Origin: Bacillota bacterium | GTDB taxonomy: Bacteria; Bacillota; Clostridia; Christensenellales; CAG-138 | Direction of reading: 5' to 3' | DNA: 64,000 bases | Assembly: GCA_023400985.1 (NCBI GenBank) | Contig: JAEXEN010000038.1 | Coordinates: 124,001 to 188,000, forward strand | Part shown: one piece after another, positions 16,797-25,777 of the stretch | Numbering within the stretch: the first letter of the stretch is position 1 | How the letters are laid out: each line of letters starts with the position of its first letter | Program-made: the position numbers and the translations under genes | The notes under the pieces: model-generated | What the model saw: the letters and a program-made list of their open reading frames with translations, nothing else | Told to the model about the DNA's origin: nothing | Database searches by the model: none

Positions 16797-18050
16797 ATGT
16801 CTGATACCCCCAAAGTACTCACGCCGGCGAGCAAAACGGGAAGCAACGCCTGGAAAAAGGATGCGGCGCTGTTCATCATAGGCCAAACGCTTTCGATTTT
16901 CGGCTCTGCGCTTGTCCAGTACGCCATGTCGTGGCAGGTGCTTTTAAGCACAAAGTCCGGCTCGATGATGACCATCTCCGTTTTATGCGGCTTTCTGCCG
17001 ACGTTTTTTCTTTCGCCCTTCGCGGGCGTATGGGCGGACAGGTATGACCGCAAGGCTATCATCATGCTTGCGGACGGCTTTATCGCGCTCGTCACGCTCG
17101 CGCTTGCAATTTTATTTTCCGCCGGTTATTCCTCGCTTATCTATCTGTTTGCGGCCATGGCGCTTCGCGCGGTGGGCTCCGGCATCCATGCCCCTGCGAT
17201 GAACGCGCTCGTCCCCGAGATCGTTCCTGCGGACAAGCTTACGCGGATACAGGCTCTCAACTCTACGCTTCAATCGGTCGTGTATCTTCTTTCACCCATG
17301 ATAAGCGCCGCGCTTTTGAACTTTCTGCCTATCCAGTCGGTTTTCTTTATCGACGTTACGACGGCGGCGCTGGCGATCTTGATCTTAATGTTTTTTGTAA
17401 AGGTCAAGCCGCGCGCGCGGGAACTTATCGGAAACGTTTCGGGCTATTTCAAGGATATGGCGGAAGGCCTCCGCTACATGAAAGGGCACGGCTACATAAA
17501 GGCGTTTTTCGCCTTTACGGTGGTTTTCCAGTTCTTCGCGGCGCCCGCCGCGTTTCTGTCGCCGCTGCAGACCGCGCGCGTGTACGGGGAGGAGCTTTGG
17601 CGGCTGAGCGCCATCGAGGTAGCCTATTCCGGCGGTGCGATATTGGGCGGGCTTCTTATGGCGTCGTGGGGCGGCTTCAAAAACCGCGCGCATTCCATGG
17701 CGGCCGCGTTCGTAGGCGTGGGCTTGGGCACGGCGCTTTTAGGCATCGGCGCGCCGTTCTGGCTTTATCTTGCGTTCATGGCGGTCATAGGCATTTCTAT
17801 GCCTCTATTCAATACACCCGCGATGGTCTTGATACAGCAGAGGGTGGAACCCCAGTTCCACGGGCGCATTTTCGGCGTGATGGGTATGCTGGCCAGCGCC
17901 GTCATGCCGCTCGGGATGCTGGTTTTCGGCCCGCTTGCCGACGTTTTCAACATCGAGATCATGCTTGTTTTAACAGGGCTTATCTACATCGCGGAAAGTG
18001 TGTTCCTCGTTAAAAACAAACCCCTGCTCGAGGCGGGAAAGCCCCTGTAG
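16797..18050 (+). CDS. MFS transporter
   Basis: 417 aa, 12 predicted membrane helices, SD GGAGG before ATG 16797. The MFS loop 2-3 motif is visible as GVWADRYDRKAII (residues 76-88). The protein resembles the MFS_3/enterobactin-exporter-like group often annotated as macrolide or multidrug efflux permeases; the substrate cannot be read from sequence. It is a single-gene unit ended by a strong terminator and faces the TetR gene that follows, which could regulate it (inference). Confidence 0.92.
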   Translation: MSDTPKVLTPASKTGSNAWKKDAALFIIGQTLSIFGSALVQYAMSWQVLLSTKSGSMMTISVLCGFLPTFFLSPFAGVWADRYDRKAIIMLADGFIALVTLALAILFSAGYSSLIYLFAAMALRAVGSGIHAPAMNALVPEIVPADKLTRIQALNSTLQSVVYLLSPMISAALLNFLPIQSVFFIDVTTAALAILILMFFVKVKPRARELIGNVSGYFKDMAEGLRYMKGHGYIKAFFAFTVVFQFFAAPAAFLSPLQTARVYGEELWRLSAIEVAYSGGAILGGLLMASWGGFKNRAHSMAAAFVGVGLGTALLGIGAPFWLYLAFMAVIGISMPLFNTPAMVLIQQRVEPQFHGRIFGVMGMLASAVMPLGMLVFGPLADVFNIEIMLVLTGLIYIAESVFLVKNKPLLEAGKPL

Positions 18051-18072
18051 CAAATTAATATCTGCTTTATCT

Positions 18073-18113
18073 ATGGAAGGGCTCCGTGCCGTCGCGGCAC
18101 GGAGCCCTTCCAT
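18073..18113. terminator. Bidirectional terminator
   Basis: Perfect 18-bp inverted repeat (18073-18090 and 18096-18113) with a 5-nt loop between the convergent MFS and TetR genes. Confidence 0.9.
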
Positions 18114-18130
18114 ATTCTGTTTAATTTTTC

Positions 18131-18718
18131 TTAAACGCCCTCGCTTATCAGGCCGTTTATACCGGAAAAGGCGATAACGCTGACGGCTTTTGATATTTCT
18201 TCGAAGGACTGTGCCTTACCGGAGTTGAACCAGCTTTGGTAGACCGTGACCATGCCGGCAACCGAATAATCCACCGTCAGGTCCAGCGTTTTTTCGTCGA
18301 TATCGATCTGATGGGAGAGGGATCTTTTAAAATCGAGCTTCAAGGTCTGGATGATTTTCGATACGAGGCTCACGTTATGGTTGATCTGCATCAGGTGACC
18401 GTAAAAATCCATATCGCTGTTGATGATCGCGGTCAGCTTTTTGAAGATTCCATACGGGTCATGCATATCGCGCTTGAAATCCATGTCGCGCAGCGCTTCC
18501 TTGAAAGCGGATACGATCTCGTTTTCGATCTCGTCGATGACCTCGTATACACCTCTGTAGTAGCTGTAAAATGTTTTTCGGTTAATTTCAGCCCTGTCCG
18601 CAATATCCTTGATGCTGATTTCGCCGATGTCCTTTTGTGACAAAAGTTCTGCAAGCGCGTTGCGGATCGCCTTTTTTGTTTTTATGATCCGCCGGTCCGT
18701 TTTTATTCTGCCACTCAT
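18131..18718 (-). CDS. TetR-family regulator
   Basis: 195 aa. The N-terminal HTH is clear (ISIKDIADRAEINRKTFYSYY, residues 34-54) and the ligand domain is generic. SD GGAAGG precedes ATG 18718. It is transcribed toward the MFS gene and away from the CmpB-like gene, with a promoter that overlaps the opposing promoter at 18790-18840. It may control the MFS exporter, the CmpB-like protein or itself; I cannot choose between these from sequence. Confidence 0.92.
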   Translation of the reverse strand: MSGRIKTDRRIIKTKKAIRNALAELLSQKDIGEISIKDIADRAEINRKTFYSYYRGVYEVIDEIENEIVSAFKEALRDMDFKRDMHDPYGIFKKLTAIINSDMDFYGHLMQINHNVSLVSKIIQTLKLDFKRSLSHQIDIDEKTLDLTVDYSVAGMVTVYQSWFNSGKAQSFEEISKAVSVIAFSGINGLISEGV

Positions 18719-18789
18719 ATTGCCTTCCTTTATTACGCATGTAATTGCAAAAACGGGGTTTATACCTCATTTTCCAAAGAAAGCGTCCC

Positions 18790-18840
18790 TTGCTTTTATT
18801 TCTTGGATAAATTATAATATACACATGTTGCTTATGTCAA
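18790..18840. promoter_or_regulatory. Two overlapping, opposing promoters sharing one -10 region
   Basis: Plus strand: TTGCTT (18790-18795), 17 bp, TATAAT (18813-18818), pointing at the CmpB-like gene. Minus strand: TTGACA (18835-18840), 18 bp, TATAAT (complement of 18811-18816), pointing at the TetR gene. The -10 boxes overlap by four bases, so polymerase can occupy only one at a time. The minus promoter is closer to consensus. Confidence 0.7.
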
Positions 18841-19604
18841 TAATGGGAATTAAAGCAGATGCAGCGGCGTGTCTATCGGACGCTGAGACTTACTTTTTGT
18901 GGTTCGTGCTCTACAGCACCCTCGGATGGATCTACGAAACGATCCTTTACTCCGTAAAGCAGAAGCGGTTCGTCAATCGCGGCTTTCTCAACGGCCCCTA
19001 TTGCCCGATTTACGGGTTTGGCGCTATTTTGAATCTTCTTGTGCTCGGAAGAATGCAAAGTTTCTTGCTGCTGTTTCCCGCTGCCGCCCTCCTGACAGGC
19101 GTTTTGGAGTATACGACCTCATGGGGGATGGAAAAGCTGTTCCATGCGCGGTGGTGGGATTATTCCGACAAGCGGTTCAACATCAACGGACGTGTATATC
19201 TGACGGGCGCCATTGCTTTCGGGCTGTTTTCCGTGTTCCAGCTCAAGTATTTGCAGCCTGTATTTTCCGCCTTTACCTTAACCCTGCCCGATACCGTGCG
19301 CGCCGCGCTTTTCCTCACGTTGTTTGCGCTTTTGCTGATCGATACGGTCTATACCGTCACCAAGTTTTCCGAGTTCGAGAAAGTACTCAACGATATGACG
19401 AATTCGATCGACGGCGCCGTGCAATCGGTGAAAACGCTATACAAAAAAGCGAACGCGACGCGCCGTGGGAAAGTGCGAAAGATTAACTCCCAAATACGGC
19501 GGATGCTCGTGTCCTTCCCGCGGTTGAGCTCCATACGCTATGGCGATAGGCTCAAGAAGCTTCGGGAGCTTATAAAAAACGAGAACGGCGGCAGGCGAAG
19601 GTAA
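18825..19604 (+). CDS. CmpB-type putative ABC transporter permease (PF06541 family)
   Basis: 259 aa from ATG 18825; ATGs at 18834 and 18843 are equally possible. None has an SD, and the predicted transcript would begin at about 18825, so translation may be leaderless. Hydrophobic helices are followed by a basic C-terminus. The phrases YSTLGWIYETILYS and NRGFLNGPYCPIYGFGA are characteristic of this membrane family, annotated as putative ABC permease but with no ATPase partner here. The substrate is unknown. A TetR gene diverges upstream and another TetR gene follows. Confidence 0.82.
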   Translation: MLLMSIMGIKADAAACLSDAETYFLWFVLYSTLGWIYETILYSVKQKRFVNRGFLNGPYCPIYGFGAILNLLVLGRMQSFLLLFPAAALLTGVLEYTTSWGMEKLFHARWWDYSDKRFNINGRVYLTGAIAFGLFSVFQLKYLQPVFSAFTLTLPDTVRAALFLTLFALLLIDTVYTVTKFSEFEKVLNDMTNSIDGAVQSVKTLYKKANATRRGKVRKINSQIRRMLVSFPRLSSIRYGDRLKKLRELIKNENGGRRR

Positions 19605-19632
19605 GGCGGAAGCGCTGCGAAAAGGTCCAGAA

Positions 19633-20244
19633 ATGCCACAGGGGAGAATATCAAAAGGCGGTGTAAAGTCTTTTATGGCACAGTTTACAAAACAGGCGAT
19701 CATGCAAACCTTTATGCTCCTCATCGACGAGAAGCCGTTTGACAAGATAACGGTCACGGATATCGTGGAAAGATGCGGAATCAACCGAAATACCTTTTAT
19801 TATCACTATCCCGACCTATATGCGCTCGTAGACGATCTTTTCCGTTCGGAAGCGAAAAAGATCATAGACGCGCAAAAAGACTATGCCGCATGGATGGGGG
19901 GCTTTCTGGCCGCCGTGGAATTCACGCTCGACAATAAGCGGGCGATCTTAAACATTTACAACTCCGTGAGCCGGGACAGGCTTGAGAAATATCTGTACGA
20001 CGTAGCGAAAAGCACCATCACGCAATTTGTCCGCGAGCAGGCCGAGGGACTTGACGCCGCCGAGGAGGATATCGAAACGCTATCCATGTTTTACAGCGTC
20101 GCTTTGGCCGGGCTTGCCGCCAAATGGTTGCAAAGCGGCATGAAGAACGATATCGTTGAAATTTTCGGGCGGCTTAACGTACTGCTGGACGGGGATATCC
20201 GCGCTTCTCTCGCAAAGCGGAAAAGGTCACCAAAGAAGCCGTAA
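19633..20244 (+). CDS. TetR-family regulator (second)
   Basis: 203 aa from ATG 19633, which has AAAAGG seven bases upstream. ATG 19675 (MAQFTKQAI) fits the usual family N-terminus but has a weaker SD. The HTH is KITVTDIVERCGINRNTFYYHY. The C-terminal region resembles the TetR group with short-chain effector domains. It lies 28 bp after the CmpB-like gene and is probably co-transcribed with it. Confidence 0.9.
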   Translation: MPQGRISKGGVKSFMAQFTKQAIMQTFMLLIDEKPFDKITVTDIVERCGINRNTFYYHYPDLYALVDDLFRSEAKKIIDAQKDYAAWMGGFLAAVEFTLDNKRAILNIYNSVSRDRLEKYLYDVAKSTITQFVREQAEGLDAAEEDIETLSMFYSVALAGLAAKWLQSGMKNDIVEIFGRLNVLLDGDIRASLAKRKRSPKKP

Positions 20245-20296
20245 AATTACAAAACAGTCAAAATTCGCCTTCTGCCCAAAAAACAGCCAAAATTCT

Positions 20297-20330
20297 GCCG
20301 CTGTCTGATTTTAAGACAGCGGCGCTTTTC
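20297..20330 (+). terminator. Intrinsic terminator after TetR gene
   Basis: Ten-bp perfect stem (20297-20306 and 20314-20323), 7-nt loop, followed by GCTTTTC. Confidence 0.82.
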
Positions 20331-20398
20331 TGTCCGTATTAACGGCGGAGATACGAAATTATAGTATTTATAAGTAAACAAGGAGGAGGTAAAGACCA

Positions 20399-21781
20399 AT
20401 GAATCTTGTTGCCAAAGCGGAGCGCGCCGCAGCCATGAAGGCGTACGACTATGTGGATAAAGACCCCGAGAAAAACCTTCCGAAGCTGATGGACGATCTG
20501 ATACGGCTCGACCCGAAGGGCGCGGCCATCGGAAAACAGGTGAAAGCGATTAAAAGCTCCTTCGTGATACCGGAAAACAACTGGCGAAAGCTTGTACTCA
20601 GCCTCTGGACGGACATCGATCCGGACGTGCGCCGCAAGCTCTTTGAAACCGTTGCCGTCAACGCGTCCTTGATCGGCTCGGCAGAACAAAAGGAAAACAA
20701 GAAAAAATACGGCTGCAACATACCGTGGGCCATCCTCATGGACCCCACCTCCGCGTGCAACCTTAAATGCACCGGCTGCTGGGCGGCGGAATACGGCCAT
20801 AGGATGAGCCTTACGCTCAGCGAGCTGGAAGGCGTTATCCTTCAGGGCGAGGAACTCGGCTGCTACTTGTACATCTACTCGGGCGGCGAGCCGCTCGTAC
20901 GCAAAGAAGACATTTTGGCGCTCTGCGAGCATCATCCGGAATGTGCGTTCCTCGCCTTTACAAACGGAACGCTCATCGATGAAAAATTCGCGGACGACAT
21001 GCTGCGCGTAAAGAATTTCATACCCGCCATCAGCGTGGAGGGATTTGAGGAAGCGACGGACCTTCGCAGGGGCAAGGGGACGTTCGCGGCAGTCATGAAA
21101 GCGATGGCGCTTTTGAAAGCTCGCAAGCTGCCTTTCGGCGTAAGCTGTTGCTATACCTCGCAGAATACGGATGTGATCGGCAGTGAGGAATACTTCGACG
21201 CGATGATCGAATGGGGCGCGAAATTCGCGTGGTTTTTTACCTACATGCCCGTAGGACGAGACGCGGTTCCCTCGCTTATGGCAACGTCGGAGCAACGCGA
21301 AAAGATGTATCGTCACATCAGGGCATTCCGCGAGACAAAACCGCTGTTCACGATGGATTTTTGGAACGACGGCGAGTTCGTGGGCGGCTGTATCGCGGGC
21401 GGCAGGGCGTATTTCCATATCAACGCAAACGGCGATATCGAGCCTTGCGCGTTCATCCATTACGCGGATTCCAACATCCGTACCGATACGCTGATTGGCG
21501 CGCTCAAAAAGCCGCTGTTCATGGGATATCACGACAACCAGCCTTTCAATTCCAACATGCTGCGCCCCTGCCCGGTGCTTGATAACCCCGGCAGGCTCAC
21601 GGAGATAGTCGAAGCCTCCGATGCCCGCTCCACGGAAGTGCTTTCCCCGGAAAGCGCTAGGGAATACTCGGACAAATGCATGGAAAGAGCCGAAGATTGG
21701 GTGCCTGTGGCCGAGAAGCTTTGGAAATGCAGCGGGAAATGCGCGCAATGCGAAACGCATGACGCTTCGCAGGCGGGATAA
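20399..21781 (+). CDS. Radical SAM enzyme with SPASM-like C-terminus
   Basis: 460 aa, SD AGGAGGAGG before ATG 20399. An N-terminal helical extension (about 1-105) precedes the radical SAM barrel. The [4Fe-4S] cluster motif is Cys120-x3-Cys124-x2-Cys127 (CNLKCTGC), and YIYSGGEPL is the GGE SAM-binding motif. After residue 335 a Cys-rich region (INANGDIEPCAFIHY, CPVL, then CSGKCAQC) resembles SPASM/twitch auxiliary clusters. Related enzymes modify peptides or proteins, but no small precursor gene is visible beside it. It is followed 20 bp later by metK, which supplies its cofactor. Confidence 0.9.
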   Translation: MNLVAKAERAAAMKAYDYVDKDPEKNLPKLMDDLIRLDPKGAAIGKQVKAIKSSFVIPENNWRKLVLSLWTDIDPDVRRKLFETVAVNASLIGSAEQKENKKKYGCNIPWAILMDPTSACNLKCTGCWAAEYGHRMSLTLSELEGVILQGEELGCYLYIYSGGEPLVRKEDILALCEHHPECAFLAFTNGTLIDEKFADDMLRVKNFIPAISVEGFEEATDLRRGKGTFAAVMKAMALLKARKLPFGVSCCYTSQNTDVIGSEEYFDAMIEWGAKFAWFFTYMPVGRDAVPSLMATSEQREKMYRHIRAFRETKPLFTMDFWNDGEFVGGCIAGGRAYFHINANGDIEPCAFIHYADSNIRTDTLIGALKKPLFMGYHDNQPFNSNMLRPCPVLDNPGRLTEIVEASDARSTEVLSPESAREYSDKCMERAEDWVPVAEKLWKCSGKCAQCETHDASQAG

Positions 21782-21801
21782 ACCGAAAGAGGTGTTTCGC
21801 T

Positions 21802-22944
21802 ATGAAGCGGCTTTTTACTTCAGAATCCGTAACGCGCGGACATCCGGATAAGGTCTGTGATCAGATCGCCGACGCGGTGCTCGACGACATCCTGCTGCAT
21901 GATCCGATGGCCCATGTGGCCTGCGAAGTCACGGCCTGCATGGACAAAGTCCATATCATGGGCGAAATCACCTCATCTTACACGCCGGATTACCCTAAAC
22001 TCGCGCGGTCGGTAATTCAAAGCATCGGTTACACGCAAAAAGGCTCCGGCTTTGACGCGGAGCATGTCAGAATTGATGTGGACGTTCACGAGCAGTCGCT
22101 CGATATCGCGAAGGGCGTCAATCGGCCGGACGCCGAGGACAGCGGCGCAGGCGACCAAGGCATGATGTTCGGCTTTGCCTGTGGGGAGACGAAGGATCTC
22201 ATGCCGCTTCCCATCAGCCTTTCCAATGCGCTCGCAAAGCGGCTCGAATACGCTCGGACTTCCGAGCTTGTTCCCTTTCTTCTGCCCGACGGGAAAACAC
22301 AGGTAACGATAGAATATGACGATGAAAAGCCCGCGCGCGTGTCTTCTGTGATCGTATCCGCACAGCATGCGGCATGTGCCGACATGGACGAGCTTCGGCA
22401 GCATATCATCGACAAGGTCGTTTTGCCGACGCTGGAACTGTGCGACGATGGGATGAACGTTTTCATAAATCCCACGGGCCGCTTCACGCTGGGCGGCCCC
22501 GCGGCGGATTCGGGCCTTACCGGGCGGAAGCTCATTTCCGATACTTATGGCGGCTACGCGCGGCATGGCGGCGGCTCGTTTGCGGGGAAAGATCCGACGA
22601 AGGTGGATAAAAGCGGCGCTTATATGGCGCGCTATCTGGCAAAAAATGTGGTCGCATCCGGCCTCGCACTTTGCTGCGAGGTGCAGCTTGCCTACGCCAT
22701 AGGACTTGCGGAACCGGTATCCTTCTGCGTCGATACCTTCGGCACGGGAAAGGTTCCGAACGAAGCCATCGCGCGGTGGTTATGCGCAAACGTCGATATG
22801 CGGCCCGAAATGATCATACGGCGGTTTGATCTTCGCGCGCCGATCTATTCGCGCCTCTCCTGCGGCGGGCAGTTCGGTGAAAACGCCCGCGGCATGGGCT
22901 GGGAACAGAACGACCTCGCGGAAAGTCTTAAAAAGGAATTCTGA
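21802..22944 (+). CDS. metK: S-adenosylmethionine synthase
   Basis: Makes SAM from methionine and ATP. 380 aa, slightly shorter than the usual 390-400. GHPDK at 13-17 carries the catalytic His14. The GAGDQGMMFG ATP motif is present, as is the P-loop-like GGGSFAGKDPTKVDKSGAY with a conserved Lys. SD AGAGG precedes ATG 21802. It follows the radical SAM gene directly, probably as an operon. No SAM riboswitch is recognisable upstream of either gene. Some substitutions (Met in AYMAR, Ser in GGGSF) suggest a divergent clade or a second copy; I cannot see whether another metK exists. Confidence 0.95.
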   Translation: MKRLFTSESVTRGHPDKVCDQIADAVLDDILLHDPMAHVACEVTACMDKVHIMGEITSSYTPDYPKLARSVIQSIGYTQKGSGFDAEHVRIDVDVHEQSLDIAKGVNRPDAEDSGAGDQGMMFGFACGETKDLMPLPISLSNALAKRLEYARTSELVPFLLPDGKTQVTIEYDDEKPARVSSVIVSAQHAACADMDELRQHIIDKVVLPTLELCDDGMNVFINPTGRFTLGGPAADSGLTGRKLISDTYGGYARHGGGSFAGKDPTKVDKSGAYMARYLAKNVVASGLALCCEVQLAYAIGLAEPVSFCVDTFGTGKVPNEAIARWLCANVDMRPEMIIRRFDLRAPIYSRLSCGGQFGENARGMGWEQNDLAESLKKEF

Positions 22945-22991
22945 CCTAAGAATGATCCCCCCGGCAAAATCGGGGGGATCATTCTTAGGTC
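22943..22991. terminator. Bidirectional terminator overlapping the metK stop codon
   Basis: Perfect 21-bp stem (22943-22963 and 22971-22991) with loop GCAAAAT. It begins inside the metK TGA and ends 21 bp before the stop of the minus-strand BclB-type fragment, so it can serve both. Confidence 0.9.
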
Positions 22992-23011
22992 GTGTCGGTT
23001 GAGGCTTCGCG

Positions 23012-23559
23012 TCATACGATGCCGATGCCGCCGCCGGCAAGGCCGGTGAGTATTGTTGCGATGTCGATGCCGTCGGTGACTTGTGCGGACATAACGAAAA
23101 GTATCCGCGTGCCTGCGGTCACCGGGATGGAAAGCCCTGTGATTTCGCCGCTCGTAGTGGTGCCTACGGCAACGACGCCTGTGAGTGCAGGGGATAGGGT
23201 CACCGTGGTGCCTGCGATCGGCGCAAAGCTGTCGTCGGGCGTAGGCGAGCTGTAAAGCTGCGCCGTAATCGTGACGGTGGACCCGACTAGCGCCGCTGCG
23301 ACGGCAACGCTATAATACGCCGCAACCGACGTGATTGTGCCGTCCCGCGGCATGGAGAAGGCGACTGCGCTCGAGCCGGTCGTATCGATCAGGCCGCCAA
23401 CGAGCACGGCAACATCGTTGGTGCCGAAGGCGACAAGCGACATGGTTCCCGCAAGGCCGCCGAGCACCGTGGACATCGTCGTGACGCCGCCCGATGCGAT
23501 CGGGATGACGGCCTCTGCGCCAGTGGGACCTGTAGGACCTGTCGGGCCGTTCGTATTAA
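23012..23559 (-). pseudogene. 3' part of split collagen-like BclB-type exosporium gene
   Basis: Open minus-strand frame coding for the last GPTGPTGPTG repeats and a C-terminal domain of about 165 residues. Phrases such as VAFSMPRDGTITSVAAYYSV and GLSIPVTAGTRILFVMSAQ closely match the BclB C-terminal domain of exosporium proteins. There is no SD or promoter at this end; the frame simply runs in from the recombinase 3' region. The matching 5' part is at 34591-35653. Joining 35653-34591 to 23556-23012 gives 1608 nt, 536 codons, with G-P-V-N-T-N-G-P across the seam. It is therefore a disrupted gene whose sequence is intact and could be restored by excision. It is not a decaying relic. Confidence 0.88.
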
Positions 23560-23582
23560 GAAAACAAACCGGTGGGATCTTA
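23540..23582. other. Right attachment junction of the integrated element
   Basis: Core TAA (plus) at 23557-23559. To the left is collagen-gene DNA (GGGCCGTTCGTAT). To the right is element DNA, TAAGAAAACAAACC, which is one arm of the attP palindrome. The recombinase stop codon is only 21 bp from the core, the usual int-to-att closeness for large serine recombinases. Confidence 0.82.
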
Positions 23583-25256
23583 TCCCGCATCCGATTGGGT
23601 GTCGATCTCTGTGTATTCCTGAATCCGGCGTATCTCGTCGCTATGCTTCAGCTTGACGCTGATACTGCCGTTTTCAAAAACTTTGATGTGGTCAACCAGC
23701 TCAATCAAGATGTCCCGTGTCAGTTTGTCGATGTTTTCGTACTTCCTGTAAGCTGTCAAAAAGGGATTTTCCGTATCCATGCCCTTTTCAAGCCCTGCCC
23801 GTTCAGCCGTCAGATTTTCGATAGCGGCGTTGGTGTGCTGAACTTGCTGCTCGTAGTCCTCGTGCATTTGGCGGTAGTCCATATGCGTAAGGTTTCCGTC
23901 CTTCCAGTCTTGATAAAGCGATTGCTTGTAGCGCGTGATTTTTGCAAGTTCCTTTTCCTTCGCGGCTATCAAACCGTCCAGCCTGTTTGACTGACTCTTT
24001 CCCGGCGGGGCCTTATTGATGCGTCCAATAACCTCGGCATAAGCATCGGCTATATGCACCTGCTGTTGAAGAACATACAAAACCGCCGCCTCCAGAATAT
24101 CGTGCTTGATAGAGTGTTTTGTGCAGGCTGCTTTGGATTGCTCCTTGTAGGTACGGCAGAAATAGTATACCGTGCCTTTGACTTCGCTTCTGCACATGGA
24201 CTTGCCGCAATCGGCACAACGCAGAAACCCCGAAAACAGATAGAGCTGCTTCTTTCCGGGAGCTATCCGCGTATCGCGCTTTAATAACTCTTGCACCTCT
24301 GCAAACCGTTCCCGGTCAATGATAGGTTCATGGGTATTTTCAACGATAAACCATTCATCCTCGGGGACAATGTCCTGAATATGGATTTTGTAGCTCCGTA
24401 CCCGGTAGCGTCCCTGCACCATATCCCCGATATAGAGGCGGTTTTTAAGCATTTCCGTGACCGTCTTGGCATTCCATAGCGGCTTGTTCTCGGCGTGAGG
24501 ATTCTTGTACTTCATGCCCTTATTCCGCTTATACAGGGAAGGGCATAACACGCCGCGCTCGTTCAGTGCCCGCACAATGGCGTTTTTGCTCATTCCGTCC
24601 AGAACCCATGTAAAAATGTCCCGCACAACCTCGGCGGCTTCCTCGTCGATCACCAGTGCGTTTTTGTTCTCCGGGTCTTTCTTGTACCCATAGGCAGCGA
24701 AAGAGCCGATATGCAAGCCCTTTTCCCGCTTCTTGTCAAAGACTTTACGCACGTTTTCGGAAGTGTCCTTTGCATGGCTTTCGTTGAGAACGCCCTGTAC
24801 GGGAATGCCGATATTCATTGCGCCATGGGGGTCTTTGTAGGTATCAATCGGCTGCTGATACAGGGATACAAACCGTACCTGATGAATGACGAACCAATCT
24901 TCCAGATAATAGCCCTGGTCGGCATGGTTTCTGAAGCTGCGGGCCAAGTTTTTAACGACAACACAATTAACTTTTCCCGCTTCAATGGCTCGAAGCATCC
25001 TTTGAAACTGCGGGCGTTCATCGTCTGTTGTACCACTCACGCCATCATCGACGTATTCATCCACAAACACATACTGGTCATCGCCGAGTTGGTTGTTGAG
25101 CCAGTCTTTTAGAATGAGTCGCTGATTATGCACGCTCTCAGATTCGCCGTTGTCCCGCAAATCCTCACGGGAAAGTCTGATGTAAAACGCCACATACCAA
25201 ACCTTGCTTTTGCTTGTTTTCGGTATGATTTTATACCGGTCTTTCGGCCTTGCCAT
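23580..25256 (-). CDS. Large serine recombinase
   Basis: 558 aa with SD GGAGG before ATG 25256. The resolvase-type catalytic domain (about 20-165) has the nucleophile in YIRLSRED (Ser29) and the conserved Arg of NLARSFRN. A recombinase domain (about 190-300) is followed by a zinc ribbon (CADCGKSMC ... FCRTYKEQSKAACTKH) and a coiled coil (about 420-500) that controls directionality in this family. These enzymes integrate and excise DNA between attP and attB, with excision needing a directionality factor. The gene ends at the right attachment junction, so it is the obvious catalyst for the element. Confidence 0.95.
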   Translation of the reverse strand: MARPKDRYKIIPKTSKSKVWYVAFYIRLSREDLRDNGESESVHNQRLILKDWLNNQLGDDQYVFVDEYVDDGVSGTTDDERPQFQRMLRAIEAGKVNCVVVKNLARSFRNHADQGYYLEDWFVIHQVRFVSLYQQPIDTYKDPHGAMNIGIPVQGVLNESHAKDTSENVRKVFDKKREKGLHIGSFAAYGYKKDPENKNALVIDEEAAEVVRDIFTWVLDGMSKNAIVRALNERGVLCPSLYKRNKGMKYKNPHAENKPLWNAKTVTEMLKNRLYIGDMVQGRYRVRSYKIHIQDIVPEDEWFIVENTHEPIIDRERFAEVQELLKRDTRIAPGKKQLYLFSGFLRCADCGKSMCRSEVKGTVYYFCRTYKEQSKAACTKHSIKHDILEAAVLYVLQQQVHIADAYAEVIGRINKAPPGKSQSNRLDGLIAAKEKELAKITRYKQSLYQDWKDGNLTHMDYRQMHEDYEQQVQHTNAAIENLTAERAGLEKGMDTENPFLTAYRKYENIDKLTRDILIELVDHIKVFENGSISVKLKHSDEIRRIQEYTEIDTQSDAG

Positions 25257-25343
25257 AATACCTCCTTCCCTGTTGATTTACACCTGAACCATACCATTCA
25301 GGCGTAAGGCAAACAATATTGTAGCCGCCTTGAGGATAGAAGG

Positions 25344-25613
25344 TTACAGCCCGCTTTTCTTGCGAAGCAGAAAATCCGCCAGCAGATCGCCAAGCGTTGG
25401 GCCTCCATCGGCAAACTCCACCTTAACGCCTAAGTCGCCGTAACGGAAACAATAGGGATTCTTTGTCCTTTCAATGACTTGCTTGATACGCTCTTGCTTA
25501 GGCAAGCTGTTATCAAAATGGAAACCCTGTACATTTATAAGAGCGGCTTTGTCGATTGAACGAATATCAGCGCTTTGCATCGCATCTAATTGCTGTATCG
25601 TTATCATAATCAT
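25344..25613 (-). CDS. Small accessory protein of the element (DUF6870-like)
   Basis: 89 aa from ATG 25613 with SD AAAGGGG. The C-terminal half (YCFRYGDLGVKVEFADGGPTLGDLLADFLL) resembles short proteins often found beside recombinases in gut Firmicute mobile elements, but I assign the family name with low certainty. It lies 87 bp upstream of the recombinase on the same strand. A directionality-factor role is possible from position and size, purely by inference. Confidence 0.6.
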   Translation of the reverse strand: MIMITIQQLDAMQSADIRSIDKAALINVQGFHFDNSLPKQERIKQVIERTKNPYCFRYGDLGVKVEFADGGPTLGDLLADFLLRKKSGL

Positions 25614-25678
25614 GATTTCCCCTTTTACATAGGCGTGGCTATCCATATGCTTTTTTCAGATTGTCCTATGAAAAGGGC

Positions 25679-25703
25679 AAAGGACGGCGCTATACCGTCC
25701 TTT
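25679..25703. terminator. Hairpin upstream of the accessory gene
   Basis: Nine-bp perfect stem AAAGGACGG / CCGTCCTTT with a 7-nt loop. It may end the glycan-gene transcript arriving from the right. The T-rich tail is modest on either strand. Confidence 0.5.
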
Positions 25704-25777
25704 GTTCTTATAAGCATCCAACCAATCTTCCACGGGCTACGCTCGCTACTGTGAACGAAACAGGCTATACAGGTTTT

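Noticed and set aside
20339..21760. 473-codon minus-strand open frame
   Set aside because: Fully antisense to the radical SAM gene, composition is Arg/His-rich, and no family is recognisable.
20331..21801. SAM riboswitch for metK
   Set aside because: Leaders before the radical SAM gene and metK are too short (about 60 and 20 nt) and show no SAM-box features.
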